DNA of 64,000 nucleotides from Verrucomicrobiota bacterium (GTDB taxonomy: Bacteria > Verrucomicrobiota > Verrucomicrobiia > Opitutales > Opitutaceae). The stretch covers positions 43,392 to 107,391 of the forward strand of contig JAEYUW010000030.1 in the NCBI GenBank assembly GCA_023432225.1, in the 5' to 3' direction. Below, piece by piece: positions 52,769 through 62,580 of this stretch. How positions within the stretch are numbered: the stretch's first letter is position 1; each line of letters begins with the position of its first letter. The translations under genes were made by a program, and so were the position numbers. The notes beneath the pieces are model-generated. The model searched no databases. It was given only the letters and a program-made list of their open reading frames with translations, and had not been told where the DNA came from.

Positions 52769-53254
52769 CTAGATGCCGTCGGTGCTAAGGTGTGCGCCGC
52801 AGTGAGTGCAGTAGCGCACTTTGTGTCCGCGCACCTGTCCCCTTCCCGTCCAAAACGGAGTTTTTCTGCACGAGCGGCACTCCGGGTAGTGGAGCGTGAG
52901 CGAAAGAAAACGCGGATGCATTAGCTTGTCGGAGCCGCATTCACTGCAGAAGCTCCTCCATCTCTTTTCGATATTCTTGCGACAGACAGGGCACGACTCG
53001 CGGTTCGGAATAGCCACAAGCACCAAGGCGACTGCTCCCATTGAAACCCCGATATAGTAGACCCACCTGAGAGCGGAGTGAGCAGGCACACCGACTGCCA
53101 ACTGGACGAGAGAGCTTACGACGAACGCTACCAGTGAAACAAGGATCACCGCGTCGCGGTATTTCCTTCTTCTGACAACAGTAGTATGGCTGGCGGCGAA
53201 GAGTGTTCGAGTGTCGCGAGGTTTCGCGCGGGCTTGGGCTTCGATTAAATCCAC
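52769..53254 (-). CDS. Hypothetical zinc-ribbon membrane protein
   Basis: 161 aa from a GTG start. Two hydrophobic segments (AVILVSLVAFVVSSLVQLAV and WVYYIGVSMGAVALVLVAI) precede several CxxC pairs: CPVC, CSEC, CRSC and CTHC, suggesting two zinc ribbons. The first 13 residues (DLIEAQARAKPR) copy the start of the M48 protein encoded next. Base composition is less GC-rich than the neighbours. It lies within the lemA-M48 operon. Confidence 0.65.
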   Translation of the reverse strand: MDLIEAQARAKPRDTRTLFAASHTTVVRRRKYRDAVILVSLVAFVVSSLVQLAVGVPAHSALRWVYYIGVSMGAVALVLVAIPNRESCPVCRKNIEKRWRSFCSECGSDKLMHPRFLSLTLHYPECRSCRKTPFWTGRGQVRGHKVRYCTHCGAHLSTDGI

Positions 53255-53267
53255 GTTAGGTGCTCAG

Positions 53268-53501
53268 CTATTCCTCTGGCGCGACGACGTCATCATCTAT
53301 GAACCATTCGATGCGCGTGCAATTGGCGCAGACCAGCAGCATCGCTTCGCGATCGGTCCACGCGACTCCGAGAAGTTCGGTCGCACGGGTATTGAGTGCG
53401 GCCTTGCGGTCGTGAAACAGGATGTTCTCGCAGTGAGGGCAAACGACCTGTTTGCCCTCGACGCGAAACGAACGCGCTTTCGGTCCGGTGAATAGGCCCA
53501 T
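53268..53501 (-). CDS. Small zinc-ribbon protein
   Basis: 77 aa with two CxxC pairs, CPHCENILFHDR and CANCTRIEWF, fitting a single zinc ribbon. The remainder includes RATELLGVAWTDREAMLLV and an acidic tail. Similar mini zinc-ribbon proteins occur in many bacteria with unknown roles. It sits 6 nt after lemA and 13 nt before the next gene on the same strand. Confidence 0.65.
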   Translation of the reverse strand: MGLFTGPKARSFRVEGKQVVCPHCENILFHDRKAALNTRATELLGVAWTDREAMLLVCANCTRIEWFIDDDVVAPEE

Positions 53502-53507
53502 GTTAGC

Positions 53508-54101
53508 TCAGGTAAACTTCACCTGCGGTGCCTGGCGTTCGGCGGCGGCGTCGACTTGGAAGAGTTGCGCTTCGGCGAAGTTGAACATGCCGGAGATGAG
53601 GTTCGTCGGGAAGGTTTCGCGCTTCGTGTTGTAGGTCGTCACGGCGTCGTTGTAGGCCTGGCGGGCGAAGGAGATTTTGTTTTCCGTCGAGGTGAGCTCT
53701 TCGGTGAGCTGCATCATGTTTTGGTTGGCCTTGAGGTCGGGGTATTGCTCGGAGACGACCATGAGGCGCGAGAGGGCGCCGCCGAGGCCGGCTTCGGCGC
53801 CGAGGAGGTTCTTCATCGCGGCGGCGTCGGCGGGGTTGGCGGCGGCGGCTTTCGAGGCGGCGTAGGCGGTGTTGCGCGCGGCGATGACGGCTTCGAGCGT
53901 CTCGCGCTCGTGTTTCAGGTAGCCTTTGGCCGTCTCGACGAGGTTCGGGATGAGGTCGTAGCGGCGCTTCAGTTGAACGTCGATTTGGGCGAAGGCGTTC
54001 TTGAAGCGGTTGCGGAGCGTGACGAGCGAGTTGTAGGAACCCGCGACCCAGAAAAGCAGCACGGCGGCGAGGCCGGCGAGAACGAGGAGGGCAATGATCA
54101 T
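53508..54101 (-). CDS. lemA: LemA family protein
   Basis: 197 aa. An N-terminal membrane helix (IIALLVLAGLAAVLLFWVAG) is followed by the helical LemA domain: YNSLVTLRNRFKNAFAQIDVQLKRR with RYDLIPNLVETAKGYLKHE, the family signature. The C-terminus FNFAEAQLFQVDA is typical. lemA is frequently paired with htpX-type M48 genes, as here with two small genes in between. The ATG at 54101 is chosen at the start of the membrane helix. Confidence 0.93.
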   Translation of the reverse strand: MIIALLVLAGLAAVLLFWVAGSYNSLVTLRNRFKNAFAQIDVQLKRRYDLIPNLVETAKGYLKHERETLEAVIAARNTAYAASKAAAANPADAAAMKNLLGAEAGLGGALSRLMVVSEQYPDLKANQNMMQLTEELTSTENKISFARQAYNDAVTTYNTKRETFPTNLISGMFNFAEAQLFQVDAAAERQAPQVKFT

Positions 54102-54269
54102 GGTGAAGGGAGTGAACCGAACGCGCGCATGATTGTCCGAAGCGGCGCGCGTGCGCGAGTGCATTCCCGCTATAGGATGAGAGCTTGTTTCGACCGAGCG
54201 ACCCGAGCGCGCGTGGCGAGTTGTTCGTCCGGCGGTGGAGCGTCGAGCGCACCGCATGCCTCCCGCGTC

Positions 54270-54291
54270 GGCGGTCATAGACCGCCGCTAC
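54270..54291. repeat. Solitary REP unit
   Basis: A single GTAG-hairpin unit (stem GGCGGTC/GACCGCC) in the divergent gap between lemA and the TPR-protein gene. No inverted partner is visible nearby. Confidence 0.75.
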
Positions 54292-54364
54292 AGAAGTGGC
54301 GTTTGGCCGCGCGGCTGCGCCGAAGGCTGACAGAGGCTTGCCAGTGGCGGGAGCGCTTCGCACG

Positions 54365-56989
54365 ATGCGCCCGCCCATGAGAAGAATCGTGCGTTTCGCC
54401 GCGTTGCTGCTGGTCGTGACCGCAGTGGCCTGCGCCCAGACGGCCAATCCGAGTCCGCTGACGAGCGAGCGCGCCAACGCGGCGACGGCGCCGGGCGGTT
54501 GGATCGTGCTCGAAGGCCGGGCGAACAGTGCGTTGCAGAGCGGTTTTCCGGCGACGGCGGCGTTGCTCTATCGCGACGTGCTCGCGGACCTGGCGCTGGC
54601 CGGCGAGGCGCGGCCGCGCGTGACGTTGGCGCTGGTGACGGCGTTGCTCGACGCGGGAGAGATCGCGGAGGCGGAGGCAGAGCTGAAGAATTACAAGGGG
54701 CCGAGCGACAGCTCGTATCGTTTGCGCGCGGGTCTGCTCGCGGCGCAGGCGCGGCGGCGCGATGCGGCCCGAACGGAACTCGGCGAAGTCAACGCGGGCG
54801 ATCTCTCGGCGGGCGAGCGGGCGTGGTGGTTTTTTCTCCAGGCGCAGATCGCGGACCTCGACAACGACGTCGTGCGGGCTAACTCCCTCTACAGTCAGGC
54901 GATCCAGGCGGCGGTGTCGGAGCAGCAGCGCGCGCGTTTCACGCTCGGCCAGGCGCAGGCGCAGTTGCGGATGGCGAATCCGCCGACCGAGCAGGAACTC
55001 AACGCGTGGCGCAACAACATGGAGAAGCACGCGGGGCAGGGGCTCGGCTACGATTCGGCGCGCTACTATGCGGCGGGACTTTACCGGCTGAACCGCGGGT
55101 CGGAGGCGCTGGGAGTTTTGGAGCGGCAGCTGCTGGTCATTCCCGCGAGCGAGCGCAACGTGGCCGACCAGTTTCGTTTGATGATCGGGCTCATCGCCGG
55201 CGAGACGACCCCGGTGGCGCGGCGGGCGTTTCGCGAGTTGGTGCGCAGCGGGGTGAAGCCGGAAACGCAGCGCACCGCGCTCTATTTGCTCGCGCGCGGA
55301 TCGCGGACTCCGGCGGCGCGGGAAGAGTTACGGCGTGCGCTCAGCGAGTTGATCAGTGCGCCGACGTTGCACCCGATCATCGAGGACCTCCGGCTGGTGC
55401 GGGCGCAGGTGGCGCTGATGGACAAGCAATACAACGCGGCCGAGGAGGACGCTCGGCTGTTGTTGGAATTTTTCCCGGGTTCGCCGCTGAAGCCGGCGGC
55501 GCTGGGCGTGCGACTGGCGGTCGCGTGGGATCTCCGACTGTATCGCTCAGCCGCGGACCTCGCGACGCAGTTGCGCATGTTGGTAACGGCGGGCCGCGAG
55601 AAGGCGGAGCTCGGCGTGTTGGTGGCCGAAGCGTATTTTCGCGCGGAGGATTTCAAGAATGCGGCCGACGCCTATGAGGCGTTGTTGCGCGACGTGCATG
55701 CGGCGCCGCAGGTGGTGCCGACGGGCGAGTTGATTTTCATGCGGGTGCTCTCGGATATCGAGGCCGAGCGCATCGACGCGGCCGCGGCGCTCCTAGACGA
55801 GATGGCGGCGAATCCGGCGTTTGATGTCGAGAGCCGCTGGCAGGCGGAGTGGAATCTCATCCGCGAAATGCAGGCGCGGAAGCAGACTGTCGCGGCGCAG
55901 GCGCGGGTCGAGAAGCTGCTCGCCGCGGGGACGGCGAATGTGCCGGGCGAACTGCGGGTGCGGCTGCTGTGGTTGCGCGCAAAATTGTCGTTCGACAACG
56001 GTGCGGCGCAGGCGGCGGCGAGCCAGGTGGACGATCTGCTCGCGACGGTGGGCACAGCGCAGCTCGAGCCGGCGTTGAAGAACGAAGTGACGAGCACCGC
56101 GGAGTTGCTCAAGGCGCAGGCGTTGCTCGAACTCGGGCGCGATGCGGATGGCGCGGCGTTGCTGGACAAGTTGCGCGCGGACTTCCGCGGTTCGAAGGCG
56201 GCGTTGTTTTCGTATCTGGTGCAGGCGGCGCGGCAGGCGCAGCGCGGCGATCTCGCGGGCGCGCAAAAGACACTGGCCGACATGGCGGAGGCGAATAGCG
56301 GGAGCGAATTCGCGCCGTTCGCGCTTTATCAGGCGGCGCTGTATTCGGAGCAGCAGGGACTCGATCGCAATCTTCAGAAAGCCCACGAATTGCTGGAGCA
56401 GCTGGTGAAAAACTACCCGCGCGACGAACTGGTGTTCTATGCGCGGCTCAAGCAAGGCGACCTGTTGCGCAAGTTGAACGACTTTGGCTCGGCGCGGTTG
56501 GTTTACGAGGACCTGATCAATAATCGCGGCCAGCATCCGGACGTGTTGCTCGCGCAGATCGCGCTCGCGGACAGTTTGTTCGCGCAGGGCACGAACAACG
56601 TGGCGAACTACGAGAGCGCGGCGGCGCTGTATGAGCGTTTGCGGGATTTGCCGTCGGCGACCGCCGACTTGCGCGTGGAGGCGGGTTACAAGTGGGGCTT
56701 TGCCCTCTCGCGTCGCGGCCGCGGACCGGAAGCGATCGCGGCGTTGTGGGGCGTGGTCGACACGTTTCTTCTCGATGCCGGCAACGCGGCGAAGCTCGGG
56801 GCGAAAGGGCGTTGGTGGATGGCGAAGACGCTGCTCGAACTCGGCCAGCAACTCGAGGACGCGGGCAAGCTCGACGAGGCGCAGCGCGCGTATCAGCTCA
56901 TCGTGGACAACCAGCTCGGTGGCGTCGCGGAAGCGACGGCGAAGCTGGCGCGATTCCGCGCGCCGACGGTGGAGGCGGCGAAACCATGA
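54365..56989 (+). CDS. Large secreted TPR-repeat protein
   Basis: 874 aa with a signal peptide (about 1-28; a second ATG at 54377 is equally good). The rest is nearly all helical, Ala/Leu/Arg/Glu-rich, with many TPR-like units (for example AALLYRDVLADLALAGEARP, AQRAYQLIVDNQLGG), the layout of YbgF/BamD-like scaffolds. It is the first gene of an operon with ExbB- and ExbD-like genes, so it probably works in the periplasm with that energised complex. Confidence 0.82.
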   Translation: MRPPMRRIVRFAALLLVVTAVACAQTANPSPLTSERANAATAPGGWIVLEGRANSALQSGFPATAALLYRDVLADLALAGEARPRVTLALVTALLDAGEIAEAEAELKNYKGPSDSSYRLRAGLLAAQARRRDAARTELGEVNAGDLSAGERAWWFFLQAQIADLDNDVVRANSLYSQAIQAAVSEQQRARFTLGQAQAQLRMANPPTEQELNAWRNNMEKHAGQGLGYDSARYYAAGLYRLNRGSEALGVLERQLLVIPASERNVADQFRLMIGLIAGETTPVARRAFRELVRSGVKPETQRTALYLLARGSRTPAAREELRRALSELISAPTLHPIIEDLRLVRAQVALMDKQYNAAEEDARLLLEFFPGSPLKPAALGVRLAVAWDLRLYRSAADLATQLRMLVTAGREKAELGVLVAEAYFRAEDFKNAADAYEALLRDVHAAPQVVPTGELIFMRVLSDIEAERIDAAAALLDEMAANPAFDVESRWQAEWNLIREMQARKQTVAAQARVEKLLAAGTANVPGELRVRLLWLRAKLSFDNGAAQAAASQVDDLLATVGTAQLEPALKNEVTSTAELLKAQALLELGRDADGAALLDKLRADFRGSKAALFSYLVQAARQAQRGDLAGAQKTLADMAEANSGSEFAPFALYQAALYSEQQGLDRNLQKAHELLEQLVKNYPRDELVFYARLKQGDLLRKLNDFGSARLVYEDLINNRGQHPDVLLAQIALADSLFAQGTNNVANYESAAALYERLRDLPSATADLRVEAGYKWGFALSRRGRGPEAIAALWGVVDTFLLDAGNAAKLGAKGRWWMAKTLLELGQQLEDAGKLDEAQRAYQLIVDNQLGGVAEATAKLARFRAPTVEAAKP

Positions 56990-57044
56990 GCGAGGTTTCG
57001 CATGGACGGAGCGGAGGCGCGGCGCATGATGCGCGCGGAATTTC

Positions 57045-57728
57045 ATGACGGCATTTAGCTATAGCATTTTCGCGCAGGGCGGCCCGGTGATGTGGTTGCT
57101 CGTGGTGCTCGGTCTCGTGGCGCTGGTGATTTTCATCGAGCGCGCGCTGTTCCTGCATCGCGGGCAGATTCGCTCCACGGAGTTTCTCAACGGCATCAAA
57201 AACCTGTTGCAGAAGGGGCGCCTGATGGAGGCGCTGACGTTGTGCGAAGAGACGCCCGGTCCGGTGGCGGCGGTCGTGAAGGCCGGGTTGCGTCACGCGA
57301 GCGACGACGAGCAAGGCCTGCGTTTCGCGGTGCAGGAAGCGGCGCTGACGGAGATTCCGACGCTGGAGCGACGCGTGGGCACGCTCGGTGCGATCGCGCA
57401 AGTGGCGCCGTTGCTGGGTTTGCTCGGCACGCTGCTGGGGATGATCAAAACGTTTTGGTTGTTCAATTCCGGCGGCAATTACGCGACGCCGTCGGTGCTG
57501 TCGGGCGGCATGAGCGAAGCGTTGCTGACGGCGGCGGCGGGTCTCGCGATCGCGATCCCGGTGCATCTCGCGCGGCATTTCCTCAGTGGTCGCGTGCGTG
57601 CGCTGGTGCACGACATGGAGTGGGTGGGCAACGAACTGATGCGCTACCTGCTGCGCGAGCATCGTAACGGCGGTGCGGTCGTCGCGGAAAGTGCCGCAAG
57701 CGCGGAATCTCCGGTGGAGAAAAAATGA
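57045..57728 (+). CDS. ExbB/TolQ/MotA-type proton channel
   Basis: A 227-aa inner-membrane protein with three membrane helices: MWLLVVLGLVALVIFIERAL, the pair around VAPLLGLLGTLLGMIKTFW, and SEALLTAAAGLAIAIPVHLA. The GLLGTLLGMI and AAGLAIAIP blocks are ExbB/TolQ signatures. With the next gene's ExbD-like product it should form a proton-driven motor. Its stop overlaps the next start (ATGA). Confidence 0.92.
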   Translation: MTAFSYSIFAQGGPVMWLLVVLGLVALVIFIERALFLHRGQIRSTEFLNGIKNLLQKGRLMEALTLCEETPGPVAAVVKAGLRHASDDEQGLRFAVQEAALTEIPTLERRVGTLGAIAQVAPLLGLLGTLLGMIKTFWLFNSGGNYATPSVLSGGMSEALLTAAAGLAIAIPVHLARHFLSGRVRALVHDMEWVGNELMRYLLREHRNGGAVVAESAASAESPVEKK

Positions 57729-58198
57729 TCACGCAGCCGCTCGATCTCGTGTCGAAGCTCCGCGCGCCGCCGCGGGATTTTGACGTGTTCTTCTGGGCCA
57801 ATGGCGCGCTGATCGTGCTGTTCTTTGCGCTGCTCGGATCGCGATTTGTGCTCGCGCCCGGCATGCCGGTGAAGGTGGGCGAGCCCGCGACCATCGAGCT
57901 GCCGGAGGCGGCGGTGGCGATGCAGGGCGCGACGTCGGTCGTCGTCAGCTATCGGCGCGACGAGATGATTTTGTTCGAGGGCGGAATCTACGACATCCGG
58001 GAGTTTCGGCCGGTGCTCGAGGCTTACGCGAAGAAGCATCCGGGCGCGACGCTGCTCGTGCGCGCGGACCGGCAGGTGTCGATCCAGGGATTCACGGCGC
58101 TGTGTGATTTGGCGCGGGCGGCGGGATTTGTGCACGTGTTGCTGGCGACCGAGACGAATGCGGGCGAGCCGGTGAAGTTCGTGCCCGCGGGCCGTTGA
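57725..58198 (+). CDS. ExbD/TolR-like biopolymer transport protein
   Basis: 157 aa. A single N-terminal membrane helix (about 23-45, DVFFWANGALIVLFFALLGS) precedes a periplasmic ExbD-type domain (about 75-150; LEAYAKKHPGATLLVRADRQV...LCDLARAAGFVHVLLAT). The usual membrane Asp is not obvious within the helix; an Asp lies just before it, so proton coupling may be atypical. Coupled to the ExbB-like gene. Confidence 0.85.
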   Translation: MITQPLDLVSKLRAPPRDFDVFFWANGALIVLFFALLGSRFVLAPGMPVKVGEPATIELPEAAVAMQGATSVVVSYRRDEMILFEGGIYDIREFRPVLEAYAKKHPGATLLVRADRQVSIQGFTALCDLARAAGFVHVLLATETNAGEPVKFVPAGR

Positions 58199-58199
58199 G

Positions 58200-58925
58200 A
58201 TGAGCGCGAGTGCGAACAGTCGCCGAGTGCTGGGAGCGACGCTGGTGATCGTGCTGGCGGGCGCGGGCTGGTGGATCTGGTCGGAGCGCGTGGGGGCGCA
58301 GCCCGATCGTGCGGGGGCGCGAGGGCCGGAGCCATTCGTCCAGATCGCCGGGAGCGGCGGAGCCGCGGCCGATCGGGTGTTGCGGGAGCGGGCGGAGTTT
58401 TTCGATCCGAGCCCGATGTTCCTGCCGACGGCGCGGAACGCCGGGCAAGAGGCGTTGCCCCAACGCTTGGTGGTGCAGCCTGGCCAGGTGTTTCTCAATT
58501 TTCCGGCAAAATGGCGGGTCGCGGAGGCTAACTTGCCTACCTATGGCAGCGACGTTGTGACCGCGCCCGAAGGTTTGGCGGACGTGATGGCGCGGGCGAG
58601 CGAGGCGCCCTTTGCCGGGCTGGGGGAGGCGGCGAGTCCTGCGCGCCGCGTGGAGCCGCGCGTGGCATTTCTGGAAGTTAAATCCATCCAAGGCAGCGCT
58701 TTGATCCAATCCGCGATCCAGGACGCCGCGGTGCCGCGCCCGGATTTTGCCCCGCTGGAATTCCTCGCCACGGTCAGTGCTGCGGGGCTGGTGGTGCAGC
58801 CGCTGCTGGTAACTGGCTCCGGCGTGGATGAGGTCGACAGTTTCTTTCGCGACTATCTGGGAAAGGGGTTTCGGCTGGGGGATAAGTTGGCGCCGGGGGT
58901 CTATCGGATTGTCATCGGGCCGTAG
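58200..58925 (+). CDS. Hypothetical envelope protein of the Exb operon
   Basis: 241 aa with a single N-terminal membrane helix (VLGATLVIVLAGAGWWIW) and a Pro/Ala-rich periplasmic part with no recognised domain. It starts 1 nt after the ExbD-like stop, where a TonB- or TolA-like partner would be expected. The C-terminus (GFRLGDKLAPGVYRIVIGP) is weakly reminiscent of TonB-like ends, but the YP motif is absent. A system-specific energy adapter is the inference. Confidence 0.6.
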   Translation: MSASANSRRVLGATLVIVLAGAGWWIWSERVGAQPDRAGARGPEPFVQIAGSGGAAADRVLRERAEFFDPSPMFLPTARNAGQEALPQRLVVQPGQVFLNFPAKWRVAEANLPTYGSDVVTAPEGLADVMARASEAPFAGLGEAASPARRVEPRVAFLEVKSIQGSALIQSAIQDAAVPRPDFAPLEFLATVSAAGLVVQPLLVTGSGVDEVDSFFRDYLGKGFRLGDKLAPGVYRIVIGP

Positions 58926-58953
58926 AAATTTCCAAGAAAGCGCAAGAATCTAG

Positions 58954-58982
58954 TTGACGGTTAATTTTGAGAATCATTCCTT
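58954..58982 (+). promoter_or_regulatory. Candidate promoter of the trnT-tuf operon
   Basis: TTGACG at 58954-58959 matches a -35 element and lies in an AT-rich block 60 nt upstream of tRNA-Thr. No good -10 match is seen at normal spacing (TTCCTT at 58977-58982 is the closest), so this is tentative. Confidence 0.35.
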
Positions 58983-59018
58983 AGCCGTTCTCTTTGTTTT
59001 TTGCCTACGCTTTGGTCT

Positions 59019-59094
59019 GCCCAGATAGCTCAGTTGGCAGAGCACGTCCTTGGTAAGGACGAGGTCGCCGGTTCGAATCCGGTTCTGGGCTCCA
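59019..59094 (+). tRNA. tRNA-Thr (anticodon GGU)
   Basis: Acceptor arms GCCCAGA/TCTGGGC pair fully, with discriminator T and encoded CCA at 59092-59094. The anticodon stem CGTCC/GGACG holds the loop TTGGTAA, anticodon GGT. The T-arm GCCGGTTCGAATCCGGT is standard. It precedes tuf, a common arrangement. Confidence 0.96.
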
Positions 59095-59164
59095 GGGCGA
59101 ACGTCGGGGGATTGCCGACGTTAATAAAGGTCAACTATTCAACCACTAAAAACCTCCCTCCCAC

Positions 59165-60355
<1,191 letters not shown>

Positions 60356-60382
60356 AGTCTCATATTCTTCCGACTTCACGCG

Positions 60383-60409
60383 CCGGGGCCTCTTTTCGGG
60401 GGCTCCGGC
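60383..60409. terminator. Hairpin after tuf
   Basis: CCGGGGCC and GGCTCCGG form an 8-bp stem with one G-U pair. No T-run follows, so it may be an RNA-processing or partial termination signal between tuf and tRNA-Trp. Confidence 0.4.
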
Positions 60410-60435
60410 TGCGTCGTCTAAAAGAAATTAACCAC

Positions 60436-60511
60436 AGGCGCGTAGCTCAATTGGTAGAGTAGCGGTCTCCAAAACCGTTGGTTGGGGGTTCGATTCCCTC
60501 CGCGCCTGCCA
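60436..60511 (+). tRNA. tRNA-Trp (anticodon CCA)
   Basis: Acceptor arms AGGCGCG/CGCGCCT pair fully, discriminator G, encoded CCA at 60509-60511. The anticodon loop CTCCAAA gives CCA. The T-arm GGGGGTTCGATTCCCTC is standard. It lies between tuf and secE, a position conserved in many bacteria. Confidence 0.96.
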
Positions 60512-60538
60512 CTTTTTCTGCCGTTATCAGCGACCCAC

Positions 60539-60742
60539 ATGGCCAACCCGTTCCGCAGCGCTCGTATTTTCTTCAGCGAACTTGTCGCTGAACTCCAAAA
60601 GGCCAGCTGGCCGACTCGCGAAGAGCTCAAGGACTCGACGATCGTCGTGATCGTCGCGTGCGTGCTCCTCGGCTTGTTCACCAGCATCAGCGACTTCGCC
60701 CTTTACCAAGTCGTCGACCTGTTCACCCGCTGGGTGAGCTGA
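60539..60742 (+). CDS. secE: Preprotein translocase subunit SecE
   Basis: 67-aa minimal SecE with one membrane helix (TIVVIVACVLLGLFTSISDFAL) preceded by the conserved amphipathic ELQKASWPTREEL. It clamps SecY in the translocon. It lies 27 nt after tRNA-Trp and 18 nt before nusG. Confidence 0.95.
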   Translation: MANPFRSARIFFSELVAELQKASWPTREELKDSTIVVIVACVLLGLFTSISDFALYQVVDLFTRWVS

Positions 60743-60760
60743 TCGCCGCGCCGTTCTTCC

Positions 60761-61336
60761 ATGTCCCAGACCTCAACGCCCACGGGCGCCCAGTGGTTCG
60801 CTGTTCACACTCTCTCCGGTCAGGAGCAGAAGGTCAGAACTTACATCGAGAAGTTCAAGAAGGCCGAGGAACTCGACGACTTCATCCACGAAGTTCTCCT
60901 CCCGACCGAGGTCGTGTCCGAAGTGAAGGGCGGCAAGAAGTCCACGAAGACTCGCAAGCTCTACCCGGGCTACGTCTTCGTGCACATGAAGCTCTACGAA
61001 GAGGGCAAGGTCATCATCAAGCCGTTCTACTTCGTGAAGGACGCGGCCGGCGTCATCGGCTTCGTCGGCGGCGAGCATCCCGCTCCGCTCCGCCAGAGCG
61101 AAATCGACGAGATCAAGGCCCGCGTCGAGGCCGCCACCGGCAAGGAAATCCCGAAGGTCTCCTTCGAAGTCGGCGAGGAAGTGAAGATCACCGACGGCGC
61201 GTTCGCCAACTTGAACGGTCGCGTCGACGAGATCGATCCCGCCCGCGGCAAGCTCAAGGTTTCCGTTTCCATTTTCGGACGGTTTACGCCCGTCGAACTC
61301 GAATACTGGCAGGTCCAGCGCGCCTCTGAAAGCTGA
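60761..61336 (+). CDS. nusG: Transcription elongation/antitermination factor NusG
   Basis: 191 aa. The NGN domain (WFAVHTLSGQEQKV...YPGYVFVHM) is followed by the C-terminal KOW domain (GEEVKITDGAFANLNGRVDEI). It binds RNA polymerase and links it to Rho or the ribosome. Standard secE-nusG-rplK order. Confidence 0.97.
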   Translation: MSQTSTPTGAQWFAVHTLSGQEQKVRTYIEKFKKAEELDDFIHEVLLPTEVVSEVKGGKKSTKTRKLYPGYVFVHMKLYEEGKVIIKPFYFVKDAAGVIGFVGGEHPAPLRQSEIDEIKARVEAATGKEIPKVSFEVGEEVKITDGAFANLNGRVDEIDPARGKLKVSVSIFGRFTPVELEYWQVQRASES

Positions 61337-61385
61337 ACGATCCGCCGCCCACCCATAAACCCGCCACTACTCAGCATTCCTTAAC

Positions 61386-61811
61386 ATGGCCAAAAAGATC
61401 CAAGGCTACGTTCGTCTCCAGCTCCCGGCTGGCGCCGCCAATCCCGCTCCTCCCGTCGGTCCCGCACTCGGTGCCCAGGGCGTCAACATCATGGCGTTCT
61501 GCAAAGAGTTTAACGCGAAGACCAAGGACCAGAACGGCATGATCATCCCCGTGGTGATCACCGTCTTCTCGGACAAGTCCTTCACCTTCATCTGCAAGTC
61601 GCCGCCGGCTTCTGTCCTTCTCAAGAAGGCGGCAGGCGTCGCGTCCGGCTCGGCCAAGCCCAACCAGGACAAGGTCGGCAAGGTCACCAAGAAGCAGATC
61701 CTCGAGATCATCAAAATCAAGAAGGCCGATCTCAACGCCGGTTCCGAGGAAGCCGCGATCCGCATGATCGCCGGCACCGCGAAGAACATGGGCATCGAAG
61801 TCACCGACTAA
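61386..61811 (+). CDS. rplK: Ribosomal protein uL11
   Basis: 141-aa protein of the GTPase-associated centre. The N-terminal Pro-rich block (NPAPPVGPALGAQGVNIMAF) and KKQILEIIKIKKADLNA are diagnostic. Followed by rplA after 62 nt. Confidence 0.98.
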   Translation: MAKKIQGYVRLQLPAGAANPAPPVGPALGAQGVNIMAFCKEFNAKTKDQNGMIIPVVITVFSDKSFTFICKSPPASVLLKKAAGVASGSAKPNQDKVGKVTKKQILEIIKIKKADLNAGSEEAAIRMIAGTAKNMGIEVTD

Positions 61812-61873
61812 GTTTCACCCAACAACACTCAAAGCGGGAGTCCGCGAGGACGTTCGCACCGCAGGAGTCGCTA

Positions 61874-62566
61874 ATGGAAAAACACAGCAAACGATACAAC
61901 AGCGCCGTCAAGGTCGCTGACCTCACGAAGGAATATCCGCTCAACGAAGCCGTTGAGATTCTTTCGAAGTTCCCGAAGGCCAAGTTCGATGAGACCATCG
62001 AGCTGTCCTTCCGCCTCGGCGTCGATCCGGCGCAAGGCGACCAGATGGTGCGCGGCACCACGCCGCTCCCGAACGGTTCCGGCAAGAAGATCCGCGTCAT
62101 CGTCTTCACCGACGACGCCGAGAAGGCGCTCGCCGCCGGTGCCGATCACGCCGGCCTCGCCGAACTCATGGCCAAGGTCAGCTCCGGCTGGCTCGACTTC
62201 GACGTCGCCATCGCGACCACCGAAGCCATGAAGCAGGTCCGCACGCTCGCGCGCGTCCTCGGTCCCAAGGGCCTCATGCCGAACCCGAAGTCCGGCACCG
62301 TCACCGACGACATCGCCGCGGGCATCAAGGCCGTGAAGGCCGGCCGCGTGGAGTTTAAGGTCGACAAGACCGCGAACATCGGCGTCGGCGTGGGCAAGCG
62401 CTCCTTCACCGCGCAGCAGATCTCCGAGAACGTCGCCGCGGTCCTCGAGGCCGTCGGCAAGGCGAAGCCCGCCGCGTTCAAGGGCCACTACATCAAGTCT
62501 GTCACCCTCTCGTCCTCGATGTCGCCCGGCGTGAAGATCGCCTCGACCGAGTTCAGCAAATTCTAA
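61874..62566 (+). CDS. rplA: Ribosomal protein uL1
   Basis: 230-aa L1-stalk protein. Conserved blocks LRLGVDP-like FRLGVDPAQGDQMVRGTTPLP, GPKGLMPNPKSGTVT and the C-terminal region are intact. In many bacteria it represses its own operon by binding the leader; the 62-nt rplK-rplA gap could hold such a site, but no clear rRNA-mimic fold was identified. Confidence 0.98.
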   Translation: MEKHSKRYNSAVKVADLTKEYPLNEAVEILSKFPKAKFDETIELSFRLGVDPAQGDQMVRGTTPLPNGSGKKIRVIVFTDDAEKALAAGADHAGLAELMAKVSSGWLDFDVAIATTEAMKQVRTLARVLGPKGLMPNPKSGTVTDDIAAGIKAVKAGRVEFKVDKTANIGVGVGKRSFTAQQISENVAAVLEAVGKAKPAAFKGHYIKSVTLSSSMSPGVKIASTEFSKF

Positions 62567-62580
62567 GGAGCATCGTAACC

